Shown: piece after piece, positions 1 through 5,151 of the stretch
How the letters are laid out: each line of letters opens with the position of its first letter
Position numbering within the stretch: the first letter of the stretch is position 1
Assembly (NCBI GenBank): GCA_029058705.1
Contig: JAIDXA010000198.1
Span: 1 to 5,335 of the forward strand
Reading direction: 5' to 3'
Origin: Paramuribaculum sp.
GTDB lineage: Bacteria > Bacteroidota > Bacteroidia > Bacteroidales > Muribaculaceae
DNA length: 5,335 bases
Notes under the pieces: generated by a model
The model's database searches: none
What the model was told of the DNA's origin: nothing
What the model saw: the letters and a program-made list of their open reading frames with translations, nothing else
Program-made: the position numbers and the translations under genes

Positions 1-170
1 CCATAGAGATGCCATCCGTCGGCAACGCCAACTTTTATGATAACCTCACCGTCTGTTGCATTTTTCATTTTGACATTAGCTCTCCATGTAAATGGATTCT
101 GAGCATTCGCAGCGACTGCCGAACCCGCCAGAACAAGGAGAAACATCAGAAATTGTATGGTCTTTTTCAT
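1..170 (-). CDS. DsbD-type thiol:disulfide interchange protein, N-terminal part (partial, runs off left edge)
   Basis: The leftward frame opens at an ATG read from 170 and stays open to the window edge, giving 56 complete codons. Residues 1-22 form a signal peptide: MKK, a hydrophobic core (FLMFLLVLAGSAVA), then a likely signal peptidase I site after ANA, before QNPF. The mature start reads NPFTWRANVKM, followed by GEVIIKVGVADGWHLYG. The order of a short beta-strand stretch and a GWHLY motif is what I know from the N-terminal periplasmic domain of DsbD and related proteins (the 'disulfide bond corrector' domain, PF11412). In full-length DsbD this domain passes electrons from the membrane domain to periplasmic partners. 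Whether membrane and thioredoxin domains follow cannot be seen, so a stand-alone domain protein is possible. A -7 box lies 19 bases upstream. The reading frame is well supported; the family call is moderate. Confidence 0.7.
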   Translation of the reverse strand, partial: MKKTIQFLMFLLVLAGSAVAANAQNPFTWRANVKMKNATDGEVIIKVGVADGWHLY

Positions 171-188
171 AATTCTATTTTTAATTTG

Positions 189-196
189 CAAAGATA
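189..196 (-). promoter_or_regulatory. Bacteroidetes -7 box for the leftward DsbD-type gene
   Basis: On the minus strand this reads TATCTTTG, an exact match to TAnnTTTG, the -7 element of the Bacteroidetes housekeeping sigma factor. It ends 18 bases before the start codon, so the 5' UTR would be very short. No clear TTG-type -33 element is visible at the usual spacing. Confidence 0.65.
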
Positions 197-360
197 CGAC
201 CTTATTTTGTTTCATCCGGAGTCACGATCTGCATTTTTAACATTTTTATGATTTCCCCTCTCCATGACGGAACAGCTCATAACGACGATCAGAGCGAAAA
301 GTGGGAAACATACAACAAATCCAATATCAAAATTGCGATTAGAAACCCTTTTTAACCTCA
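197..360. other. Divergent intergenic region, no gene seen
   Basis: Between the leftward DsbD-type gene and the rightward GT5-like gene, 344 bases (171-514) carry no convincing coding frame. Both divergent promoters can be placed in it, at 189-196 and 361-396. The stretch between them is AT-rich. I see no strong operator palindrome or riboswitch-like fold there. Confidence 0.5.
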
Positions 361-396
361 TTGAGCATAAAAATTGGGATTTTTTGCGTAACTTTG
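361..396 (+). promoter_or_regulatory. Promoter of the GT5-like / DUF4270 unit
   Basis: TAACTTTG at 389-396 matches TAnnTTTG exactly. A TTG at 361-363 lies 25 bases upstream, at the long end of the usual -33 to -7 spacing. Transcription would start near 402-404, giving a 5' UTR of about 110 bases before the ATG at 515. That UTR shows no recognised riboswitch. The -33 assignment is weaker than the -7. Confidence 0.6.
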
Positions 397-514
397 CAGA
401 TGATTATCATTTATGACCGGACTCGGTATCGGCGCGAAATGATAAGACTGCCGAATGATCTTTCTGGCGGGAATCTGACTTACGATTAATACAATTAAAT
501 ATTCAAACCTCATA

Positions 515-1339
515 ATGGGAAAGCAAAAAGTTTTATTCATATCCCAAGAAATTGCACCATATCTCCCCGAAACCACGCTCGCAGTACTTGGCCGACATTT
601 AGCTCAGCGCACACAAGATCACGGCTATGAAGTCAGAACTTTCATGCCTAAATATGGCAGTATAAACGAACGGCGCAATCAGCTTCATGAGGTAATCCGC
701 CTATCAGGCATGAATGTCGTCATAGACGATTCGGATCACCCGCTTATAATTAAGGTGGCAACCCTGCAGCCCTCGAGAATGCAGGTCTATTTCATAGACA
801 ACGACGATTATTTCCAGTTCACACCTGACAAGCAGCTTGAAACCGTCTCATCCCCTGAGGACAACGACGAGCGCCAGATGTTCTTTGTGCGTGGTGTTAT
901 TGAAACTGTAAAAAAACTCCGCTGGGAGCCGGCGGTAATACACTGCATGGGATGGATCTCAGCATTGGTGCCGATGTATCTAAAACGCATGTATGCCGAT
1001 GATCCGACCTTTGCCAACTCACGCATCGTCTTTGATCTGCGCCCAGAGAAATTCGAAGGGACGCTCGACCCCCGTTTCGTTGAAAAACTGCTGATGACAC
1101 AATTTACGGACGAGGATCTTAAGACACTTGGATCTGACCCGGTAGATTTCATCACACTGAACAAGCTCGCTATTGATTTCGCAGATGCCATTGTCCAGTC
1201 ATCACCAGATATCGATCCGGAGCTCATAGAATATGCCAAGGCATCCGGCAAGCCTTACGTCCCATACAATGCAGAATGTTCCGACGAGAAAGAGATGTCG
1301 GACATCATCGTGGAATCCTACAAAGAACTGATCAATTAA
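515..1339 (+). CDS. Short glycogen/starch synthase-like protein (GT5 N-terminal domain only, probably non-catalytic)
   Basis: This 274-aa protein aligns by eye with the N-terminal Rossmann half of GlgA-type glycogen synthases (GT5, Pfam Glyco_transf_5). Landmarks are KVLFISQEIAPYL (5-17), GYEVRTFMPKYGSI (37-50), the NDERQMFFVRGVIE block (117-130), IHCMGW (142-147) with LVPMYLK following, and TLNKLAIDFADAIVQSSP (214-231). Normal GlgA is about 480 aa with a second GT-B half; here the frame simply ends. The ADP-glucose-binding KTGGL loop is replaced by PETTL (18-22), and the catalytic HxHDW motif by HCMGW (143-147). I therefore infer it does not make glycogen; a binding, scaffold or regulatory role is possible. 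Such short proteins are often labelled 'glycogen synthase' in Bacteroidales. The start fits the family N-terminus (MGKQKVLFIS). The DUF4270 gene follows after 50 bases, likely in the same transcript. Confidence 0.85.
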   Translation: MGKQKVLFISQEIAPYLPETTLAVLGRHLAQRTQDHGYEVRTFMPKYGSINERRNQLHEVIRLSGMNVVIDDSDHPLIIKVATLQPSRMQVYFIDNDDYFQFTPDKQLETVSSPEDNDERQMFFVRGVIETVKKLRWEPAVIHCMGWISALVPMYLKRMYADDPTFANSRIVFDLRPEKFEGTLDPRFVEKLLMTQFTDEDLKTLGSDPVDFITLNKLAIDFADAIVQSSPDIDPELIEYAKASGKPYVPYNAECSDEKEMSDIIVESYKELIN

Positions 1340-1389
1340 GGAATTCTGCTATTGCCAGATCCATACGCCACAACTTGACATCAAGATCA

Positions 1390-2784
1390 ATGAACCTATC
1401 TCGATTTTTCATCATAGCATCTCTGGGGACCGGCGTCCTATGGTCATGCGACGACAGCTCCACATTAGGAAACTCCCTTGTCAATGATCAGACAGAGGTT
1501 GTAATCGACTCCTCCTTTACCGTGACTGGAGCGTCCTATCGCGATTATTCAGTAATGTCACGGACCACGACACAGCTGCTCGGCAAGCTCAATGCCAGCG
1601 AGTTCGGCGCAATAAGCTCCGACTTCGTTACCCAATTCATGCCGGCAGACCAATTTGACACAGTCGGAATCGCCCCCGCAGACATAGACTCTGTCAAACT
1701 CGTCATGACCTACAACCCCGGCGGATTCACCGGTGATTCACTGGTCCCGATGGGACTTAAGGTCTACCCCCTGACCAAACAACTACCCTCACCCATATAC
1801 AGCGATTTTGATCCGGAAGGCTACTATAACGAATCAGATTGCTGGACTCCGCAACCTCACATATATTCCGGCTACGGACTTCTCTACAATTCCGAATCGC
1901 TCAGCTACTACCACCAGATCTCACTTGATCTGCCAGTTGAATTCGGCCGTAATTTCTATTCTGAATACCTCCGCAATCCATCAATCTTCGCCACACCTGA
2001 ACAATTCGCGCAATTCTTCCCTGGAATAATGGTCAGAAGCGCTTTCGGACAAGGACGCATCACAAACATAACTGACACACGCATACTTCTCCACTACTCG
2101 AAGCACGCAAAAATTTCGGACGACAAAGGCGAACGCGATACAATTTATCACATTTCGTCATCGCTCATGGGCGTCACCCCTGAGATCATAACAAACAACA
2201 TTATAAAATATGACCTCAGCAGCAACCTGTCAAAATTGGCAGACGCCGGCAAAACCCTGCTTGTCGCACCAACCGGCTACAATGCGCGGCTTCGTTTCCC
2301 CGGTAGCGAAATCGCGGATTCGTATCGAGCCAACGCAGGATCCCTTGCAGTCATCAACACCTTGACAATGACAATTCCGGTTGAGGAAATTGAAAATGAA
2401 TATGGAATTACCCCTCCTGAAAATGTACTCCTTCTTCTGGAAAGCGAAAAAGATACATTCTTTGCAGAGAACAAAATCAATGATGGGATCACCTCTTTTT
2501 TAGCCACGTACGACTCTTTCAACAAACAGTACTACTTCTCAGGCCTGCGTAGCTATATCGGCAACCTGATGAAGAAAGAATCTATCAAAGAGGAAGACCT
2601 GACATTCCTTCTTATCCCGGTAAACATAACAGTTGAATCGTCCGGTTCTGATTACTACTATGGAACATCAACAACCTATGTGACAGCAATTCAACCCTAC
2701 GTCACAGGTCCGGCCATGTGTACACTTGATCTGGAAAATGCAAAAATTCGCTTCACATATAGCAAACAATTCATAAATAATTAG
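1390..2784 (+). CDS. DUF4270-family secreted lipoprotein
   Basis: The product is 464 aa. The start at 1390 is chosen because it gives a clean lipoprotein signal: MNLSRFFIIASLGTGVLWSC, with lipobox LWSC and lipidated Cys20. The frame is open further upstream to 1276, but that start lies inside the preceding gene and would bury the signal. Acidic residues right after the cysteine (CDDSS) resemble the surface-export signal of Bacteroidetes lipoproteins, so an outer-membrane, possibly surface-facing location is inferred. The DUF4270 pattern is visible in LGNSLV (27-32), LLGKLNASEFG (63-73), the strand SVKLVMTYNP (101-110), MGLKVYPLTK (121-130), and a C-terminal strand AKIRFTYSKQF. It is rich in beta-strand and aromatic residues with no catalytic motif. 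The function of the family is unknown to me. It probably shares the promoter near 390 with the GT5-like gene. Confidence 0.85.
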   Translation: MNLSRFFIIASLGTGVLWSCDDSSTLGNSLVNDQTEVVIDSSFTVTGASYRDYSVMSRTTTQLLGKLNASEFGAISSDFVTQFMPADQFDTVGIAPADIDSVKLVMTYNPGGFTGDSLVPMGLKVYPLTKQLPSPIYSDFDPEGYYNESDCWTPQPHIYSGYGLLYNSESLSYYHQISLDLPVEFGRNFYSEYLRNPSIFATPEQFAQFFPGIMVRSAFGQGRITNITDTRILLHYSKHAKISDDKGERDTIYHISSSLMGVTPEIITNNIIKYDLSSNLSKLADAGKTLLVAPTGYNARLRFPGSEIADSYRANAGSLAVINTLTMTIPVEEIENEYGITPPENVLLLLESEKDTFFAENKINDGITSFLATYDSFNKQYYFSGLRSYIGNLMKKESIKEEDLTFLLIPVNITVESSGSDYYYGTSTTYVTAIQPYVTGPAMCTLDLENAKIRFTYSKQFINN

Positions 2785-2792
2785 TATCTTTG
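2785..2792 (+). promoter_or_regulatory. -7 box of the tRNA-Thr gene
   Basis: TATCTTTG begins at the base after the DUF4270 TAG stop. It matches TAnnTTTG exactly. Transcription would start near 2798-2800, leaving a leader of about 40 bases to be trimmed before the mature tRNA at 2841. No clear -33 TTG is seen; the upstream element would lie inside the end of the DUF4270 gene. Confidence 0.65.
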
Positions 2793-2840
2793 CAACACCA
2801 AAATCAGAGACATCGTTGAAAATGCCATCTGATTTCATCA

Positions 2841-2913
2841 GCCGCAATAGCTCAGTCGGTAGAGCATTTCATTCGTAACGAAAAGGTCGTGGGTTCGAGT
2901 CCCACTCGCGGCT
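2841..2913 (+). tRNA. tRNA-Thr (anticodon CGT)
   Basis: A 73-base cloverleaf can be folded by eye. The acceptor stem pairs 2841-2847 with 2906-2912, the D stem is GCTC/GAGC, the T stem GTGGG/CCCAC is perfect, and the T loop is TTCGAGT. The seven-base anticodon loop TTCGTAA puts CGT at 2874-2876, reading the threonine codon ACG. The discriminator base is T2913. CCA is not encoded (CAT follows), so it must be added after transcription. Two A-C mismatches are present, at acceptor pair 6-67 (2846/2907) and at the loop-closing anticodon pair 31-39 (2871/2879). The rest of the fold is canonical, so I still call it functional. Confidence 0.93.
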
Positions 2914-2916
2914 CAT

Positions 2917-2954
2917 AAAAAGCTCCTTAAATCATTGATTTGAGGGGCTTTTTT
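2917..2954. terminator. Strong intrinsic terminator after tRNA-Thr, probably bidirectional
   Basis: The arms 2917-2933 and 2937-2953 pair over 17 bp with two G-T wobbles around loop ATT, and the 3' side ends in a run of T. Read leftward, the hairpin also ends in a T run, so it can stop transcripts from the leftward gene that ends at 3008. Confidence 0.85.
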
Positions 2955-3007
2955 CTTGAATACAAATAGGAACAACATAAACGCCCCTCTTCCCCAGCAA
3001 TTCCGAT

Positions 3008-3232
3008 TCAACAGATCAGGAGCAAGATCAATGATGCAATACCGGATAGCAGGCCAGCAACTGCTATTGGAATAATTGATTTTCTCAAAGTCTTTCGTTG
3101 GACATCTGTAAGGGTTCTGCTTCCGTTCTGCCTAAAATAGGTTAATGCCAAAGTTAATCTAATGATTGCCACAAGTACCAGTAGACCAATACTTATATCA
3201 AGCAATAAACTGCCTAATTTGTATAACGTCAT
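3008..3232 (-). CDS. Small two-helix membrane protein, function unknown
   Basis: This 74-aa leftward protein begins MTLYKLGSLLLDISIG. Two hydrophobic segments are clear: about residues 8-30 (LLLDISIGLLVLVAIIRLTL) and 52-73 (SIIPIAVAGLLSGIASLILL). A polar loop rich in Arg, Lys and Gln (31-51) connects them; its positive charge suggests it faces the cytoplasm, with both termini outside. I do not recognise the family. The gene is separated from the tRNA-Thr unit by a bidirectional terminator. No exact TAnnTTTG box is found just upstream of the start. The two well-formed helices make a real gene more likely than chance, but expression is not shown by the sequence. Confidence 0.6.
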   Translation of the reverse strand: MTLYKLGSLLLDISIGLLVLVAIIRLTLALTYFRQNGSRTLTDVQRKTLRKSIIPIAVAGLLSGIASLILLLIC

Positions 3233-3412
3233 TGTTATGCTTTTTTAGTTATATATGATTAAACACGATGTCCGGCAAGAATGTTGCCTTGCCACCAAAG
3301 GAGCGGTTTTAATTCACAGTGATATTAATTGGGGGGATGAGGCTTTTTTACGAGTTGACGCACAGAGCAAGACGGGCTATGTGACCGATTCGACTCGGTA
3401 AAGACAACTTAA
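3233..3412. other. Intergenic stretch with no supported gene
   Basis: This stretch lies between the start of the leftward 74-aa gene and the transposase remnant. A 48-codon rightward frame (3255-3401) exists, but I see no motif to support it. A small inverted repeat GGCAAG/CTTGCC occupies 3274-3293. Nothing else stands out. Confidence 0.4.
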
Positions 3413-3620
3413 AAGACCTCAATGAACCCATTCCTGCCCCTCAGACACAGCATTGAGAGGACAAATGCCTGGATAGACTCTTTCCCGATCCGTGCCTACC
3501 GTTCGAAAAACGGCTTCAAGTTGGAAAGCGTGGAATCAGCAGACCTTCAATGTGATATTTCTAAACATATTGACAAACTCAAAAAGTCAAGATGACTTTT
3601 CAGTGTCGAAGTTTGGATAG
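3413..3620 (+). pseudogene. Remnant of an IS5-family-like transposase C-terminus, frameshifted
   Basis: One frame gives SIERTNAWIDSF (3449-3484), then loses the family pattern. Starting at 3486 in the next frame, it resumes as RSVPTVRKTASSWKAWN, then FNVIFLNIL, ending at TAG 3618-3620. The string ERTNAW-DSFRS followed by a SSWK-WN block and a short hydrophobic tail is the C-terminal signature I know from IS5-type DDE transposases, which carry the catalytic Glu near this block (the E of ERT). One extra C in the CCC run at 3484-3486 explains the frame change. The N-terminal two thirds are absent: a stop at 3410-3412 closes the frame upstream and no DDE segments are seen. I see no terminal inverted repeats. 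It is a dead relic of an old insertion; the exact IS group cannot be read from so little. Confidence 0.6.
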
Positions 3621-3718
3621 CCCATAGGATTCGAAACGTCAATAAATAATCCGTTCTTGCAATTTTTCAGACAAATTCACGTCTAATAGAAAAAACTAAT
3701 AATTGACCGAGATTTGTC
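3621..3718. other. Upstream region of the small membrane-protein pair
   Basis: This AT-rich spacer has no exact TAnnTTTG box. GACAAAT (3670-3676) and ATTTGTC (3712-3718) form a 7-bp inverted repeat 35 bases apart, and the right arm touches the ATG at 3719. If it forms in RNA it would cover the ribosome-binding region; this is inference. Confidence 0.35.
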
Positions 3719-3892
3719 ATGAACACGTCATTTTATGTTTTAGCATGCACATTTGCAGCATTAGCAATAGTAAATCTATTTAGAGAACGCGCGAAAAAGA
3801 AATCAACAAGCCGCACTTTCGGATTGTGGTTCAACAGCATGAGTCTCGCCACAATCGCCATTGCCGCTGCCATTGCGCTAATTACCAGATAA
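3719..3892 (+). CDS. Very small two-helix membrane protein (57 aa), function unknown
   Basis: The frame runs from ATG 3719 to TAA at 3890-3892 and encodes 57 residues. Segment one is about residues 4-21 (SFYVLACTFAALAIVNLF). A basic linker follows (RERAKKKSTSR, 22-32). The second segment is about 41-55 (MSLATIAIAAAIALI), ending in TR. The basic linker suggests a cytoplasmic loop with both ends outside. The 97-aa membrane protein begins 37 bases downstream on the same strand, so the two are probably co-transcribed. I do not recognise the family. Short length lowers certainty, but the regular helix-loop-helix layout and the neighbour support a real gene. Confidence 0.55.
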   Translation: MNTSFYVLACTFAALAIVNLFRERAKKKSTSRTFGLWFNSMSLATIAIAAAIALITR

Positions 3893-3929
3893 CAACACAA
3901 ACTATAGAATCATCATAAACACCATACAA

Positions 3930-4223
3930 ATGGAACTGAACCCGTATATTTCCGGCGCTTTATCGGCTATCGTTTATTTCACCACCAACCGCTTTCTTCC
4001 AAAAAAAATCCAAGGCATAAAACGGGGAATAATCGCAATAGCAGCCTCCGTAATCATCTGCCTTATCATACGATTCATCATCGATTTAATTGCAGAAATC
4101 ATTACATCAAAAAACATCACACCTCTGCCGTGGTATTCATACCTGCCAATTGCCACCGGTGTCATAGGAGGCCTGATCGGAGGATACTATTATAACAGGA
4201 ATAAGCGAAAGAACAGAAAATAA
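3930..4223 (+). CDS. Small membrane protein (97 aa) with glycine-rich last helix, function unknown
   Basis: The start MELNPYISGALSAIVYF gives a weak first hydrophobic segment (about 5-18). A strong one follows at about 33-58 (GIIAIAASVIICLIIRFIID) and a third at about 70-88. The third contains TGVIGGLIGGYYY, a closely spaced glycine pattern typical of tightly packed helices. The tail NRNKRKNRK is strongly basic and is likely cytoplasmic. Basic residues at 25-32 also fit a cytoplasmic loop. It follows the 57-aa gene after 37 bases and ends 31 bases before the large hairpin at 4255-4307, which may stop its transcript. No known toxin, holin or transporter motif is evident, so I give no function. 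Confidence 0.7.
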   Translation: MELNPYISGALSAIVYFTTNRFLPKKIQGIKRGIIAIAASVIICLIIRFIIDLIAEIITSKNITPLPWYSYLPIATGVIGGLIGGYYYNRNKRKNRK

Positions 4224-4254
4224 TTTCATAAAGCGCAACCGTTTTATCATGCCA

Positions 4255-4307
4255 CATCAAGAGGGTGTCTGAATTTTAATCAATAAAATTCAGACACCCT
4301 CTTGATG
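4255..4307. repeat. 24-bp perfect hairpin between convergent genes (bidirectional terminator or collapsed IS/MITE ends)
   Basis: Arms 4255-4278 and 4284-4307 are perfectly complementary around the five-base loop ATCAA. Each arm carries GAGGGTGTCTGAATTTT (one orientation given). It sits between two gene ends, the 97-aa gene (stop at 4223) and the DUF695-type gene (stop at 4343). That location fits a bidirectional terminator, although there is no T run after the stem: the A/T block lies next to the loop. GAGGGTGTC is also similar to terminal repeats of IS1182-type elements as I remember them, so a miniature or collapsed element is an alternative. Confidence 0.75.
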
Positions 4308-4342
4308 CGTCAACAGCTTCTCTCTGAAACCCCGACTGCAAA

Positions 4343-4780
4343 TCAGTCATCAGCCCAGATTTCAGCTTCAGCCATTTCATCATACGCCTCCCATCGGGAG
4401 TCGTTTTCACACGAAACTTCAAGCGGCAACAACGGCAGATCCGCCAATGCTTCATTCAGTTTCCGACCGAATATGTTGGTGCTTAACGTATAGAAGACCC
4501 ACTCACGGATTCCATCTCCCGTGAAAATTCCGGTCATTACCGCTACCGGATCTTTGAGAAACATTGCCTGTAGACGGCCTGTCACCTCTTCCATCATTCT
4601 GGATGTAGTCAATCCGGGCATGCCATCCTCTTGCTCGTCATACTTCCATGAAATTTCAACTCTAATCGAGAATTTGGGATTTTTCCGGAATTTATCAATA
4701 TCCTTCCTTCCAGTAACCAATATCAGCCTCCCTGATTCAGATTCCTGAGGAGAAGTCCACCACTCGTTTTCTTTTGCCAT
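4343..4780 (-). CDS. DUF695-type protein
   Basis: This 145-aa leftward soluble protein begins MAKENEWWTSPQESESGRLI. Visible landmarks are the opening WWTSP-E, LVTGRKDIDKFR (21-32), a strand RVEISWKYD (40-48), GMPGL (53-57), and KDPVAVMTGIFTGDGIREWV (76-95) with FYTLS following. The block LNEALADLPLLPLEVSCEND comes next, before an acidic C-terminus. The WVFYT block and the LPLLPLEV-END-W segment fit what I recall of DUF695 proteins in Bacteroides; the biochemical role is unknown. No signal peptide or membrane segment is present, so it is cytoplasmic. The start is the only sensible ATG before the conserved tryptophans. The upstream AT-rich region lacks an exact -7 box on this strand. The gene stands alone and converges with the small membrane-protein pair. 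Confidence 0.75.
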   Translation of the reverse strand: MAKENEWWTSPQESESGRLILVTGRKDIDKFRKNPKFSIRVEISWKYDEQEDGMPGLTTSRMMEEVTGRLQAMFLKDPVAVMTGIFTGDGIREWVFYTLSTNIFGRKLNEALADLPLLPLEVSCENDSRWEAYDEMAEAEIWADD

Positions 4781-4821
4781 GTAATATTTAGTTAAAATAT
4801 GTTATATTAAATATCGAATAT

Positions 4822-4852
4822 TTGTTCATTCAAAAATTATGCCTTAACTTTG
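4822..4852 (+). promoter_or_regulatory. Strong Bacteroidetes promoter driving an orphan leader RNA
   Basis: TTG at 4822-4824 (part of TTTG) and TAACTTTG at 4845-4852 are 20 bases apart, a textbook -33/-7 pair and the best promoter in the window. The predicted start is near 4858-4860, only about 30 bases before a terminator hairpin. Confidence 0.75.
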
Positions 4853-4857
4853 CATCA

Positions 4858-4926
4858 GTTTTTCATGGTATTAGATTTAAGGTAAGAAGATTATTTGTCG
4901 TGAGACAAGTAATTTTTTTTCTTTTT
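4858..4926 (+). ncRNA. Predicted short leader or small RNA, about 65 nt, with no gene behind it
   Basis: The span between the strong promoter and the terminator would give an RNA of about 60-68 nt. Its 5' part is a smooth AT-rich stretch containing CATGGTATTAGATTTAAGG. This string reminds me of a leader found widely in Bacteroidales before cold-shock or RNA-binding genes; that is a memory, not a checked match. The nearest rightward gene starts at 5152 and has its own -7 box at 5102, so the RNA stands alone. It could be an attenuator leader separated from its gene, or a free small RNA. Both ends are inferred from motifs. Confidence 0.55.
4891..4926 (+). terminator. Intrinsic terminator of the orphan leader RNA
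   Basis: TTATTTGTC (4891-4899) pairs with GACAAGTAA (4904-4912) over 9 bp with one T-G wobble, around a GNRA-type loop GTGA. Eight T (4913-4920), C, then five T follow. The hairpin is a canonical rightward terminator. Confidence 0.85.
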
Positions 4927-5101
4927 ATACTTTTGTGATCCATTTTCTAAAAACTGCAATTCAATATTTGGTTAATTCCGCGAACGGTTTCATCCACAAA
5001 AGTAATCAATTTCCACCACATTTCCACGGGTAAACACCGACAAACCACATTCTGCTCATCAGAACTTCCATCGGTCATCGAACTTTCCGATTATTTTTCG
5101 T
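4927..5101. other. Intergenic spacer, no gene supported
   Basis: No convincing coding frame exists here. The 10-base motif TACTTTTGTG (4928-4937) is repeated in inverted orientation at 4995-5004. Each copy contains a TAnnTTTG-like string, pointing inward, but neither has a well-placed -33 element. Confidence 0.4.
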
Positions 5102-5109
5102 TATCTTTG
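5102..5109 (+). promoter_or_regulatory. -7 box of the interrupted signal-peptide gene
   Basis: TATCTTTG matches TAnnTTTG exactly and lies 42 bases before the ATG at 5152. Transcription would start near 5115-5117. The -33 side (around 5080) has no clear TTG. Confidence 0.6.
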
Positions 5110-5151
5110 CAATACTTTAGCCTGCAAAAAACACCGAAACAGTTCTAAGCA

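Noticed and set aside
9..251. Rightward 80-codon frame at the left edge
   Set aside because: It is antisense to the DsbD-type signal peptide and its promoter, and its cysteine/histidine-rich sequence has no recognisable pattern.
358..576. Leftward 72-codon frame across the GT5-like promoter and start
   Set aside because: It covers the promoter and start of a well-supported gene and shows no motif.
808..1251. Leftward 147-codon frame antisense to the GT5-like gene
   Set aside because: It is serine-rich, has no domain or signal, and lies wholly inside a gene with clear family landmarks on the other strand.
1276..1389. Upstream extension of the DUF4270 frame to an ATG at 1276
   Set aside because: It would overlap the GT5-like gene by 64 bases and bury the lipoprotein signal; the arginine-rich translation has no family similarity.
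3255..3401. 48-codon rightward frame (MIKHDVRQECC...)
   Set aside because: I considered a second transposase piece because of a LIHSD string, but the rest does not fit DDE or integrase motifs and no promoter is seen.
4521..4748. Rightward 75-codon frame inside the DUF695-type gene
   Set aside because: It is antisense to a gene with clear conserved blocks and has no features of its own.
4947..5078. 43-codon leftward frame ending in a tryptophan-rich stretch
   Set aside because: It is short, lacks a promoter, and overlaps the inverted repeat; nothing beyond a mildly hydrophobic segment supports it.
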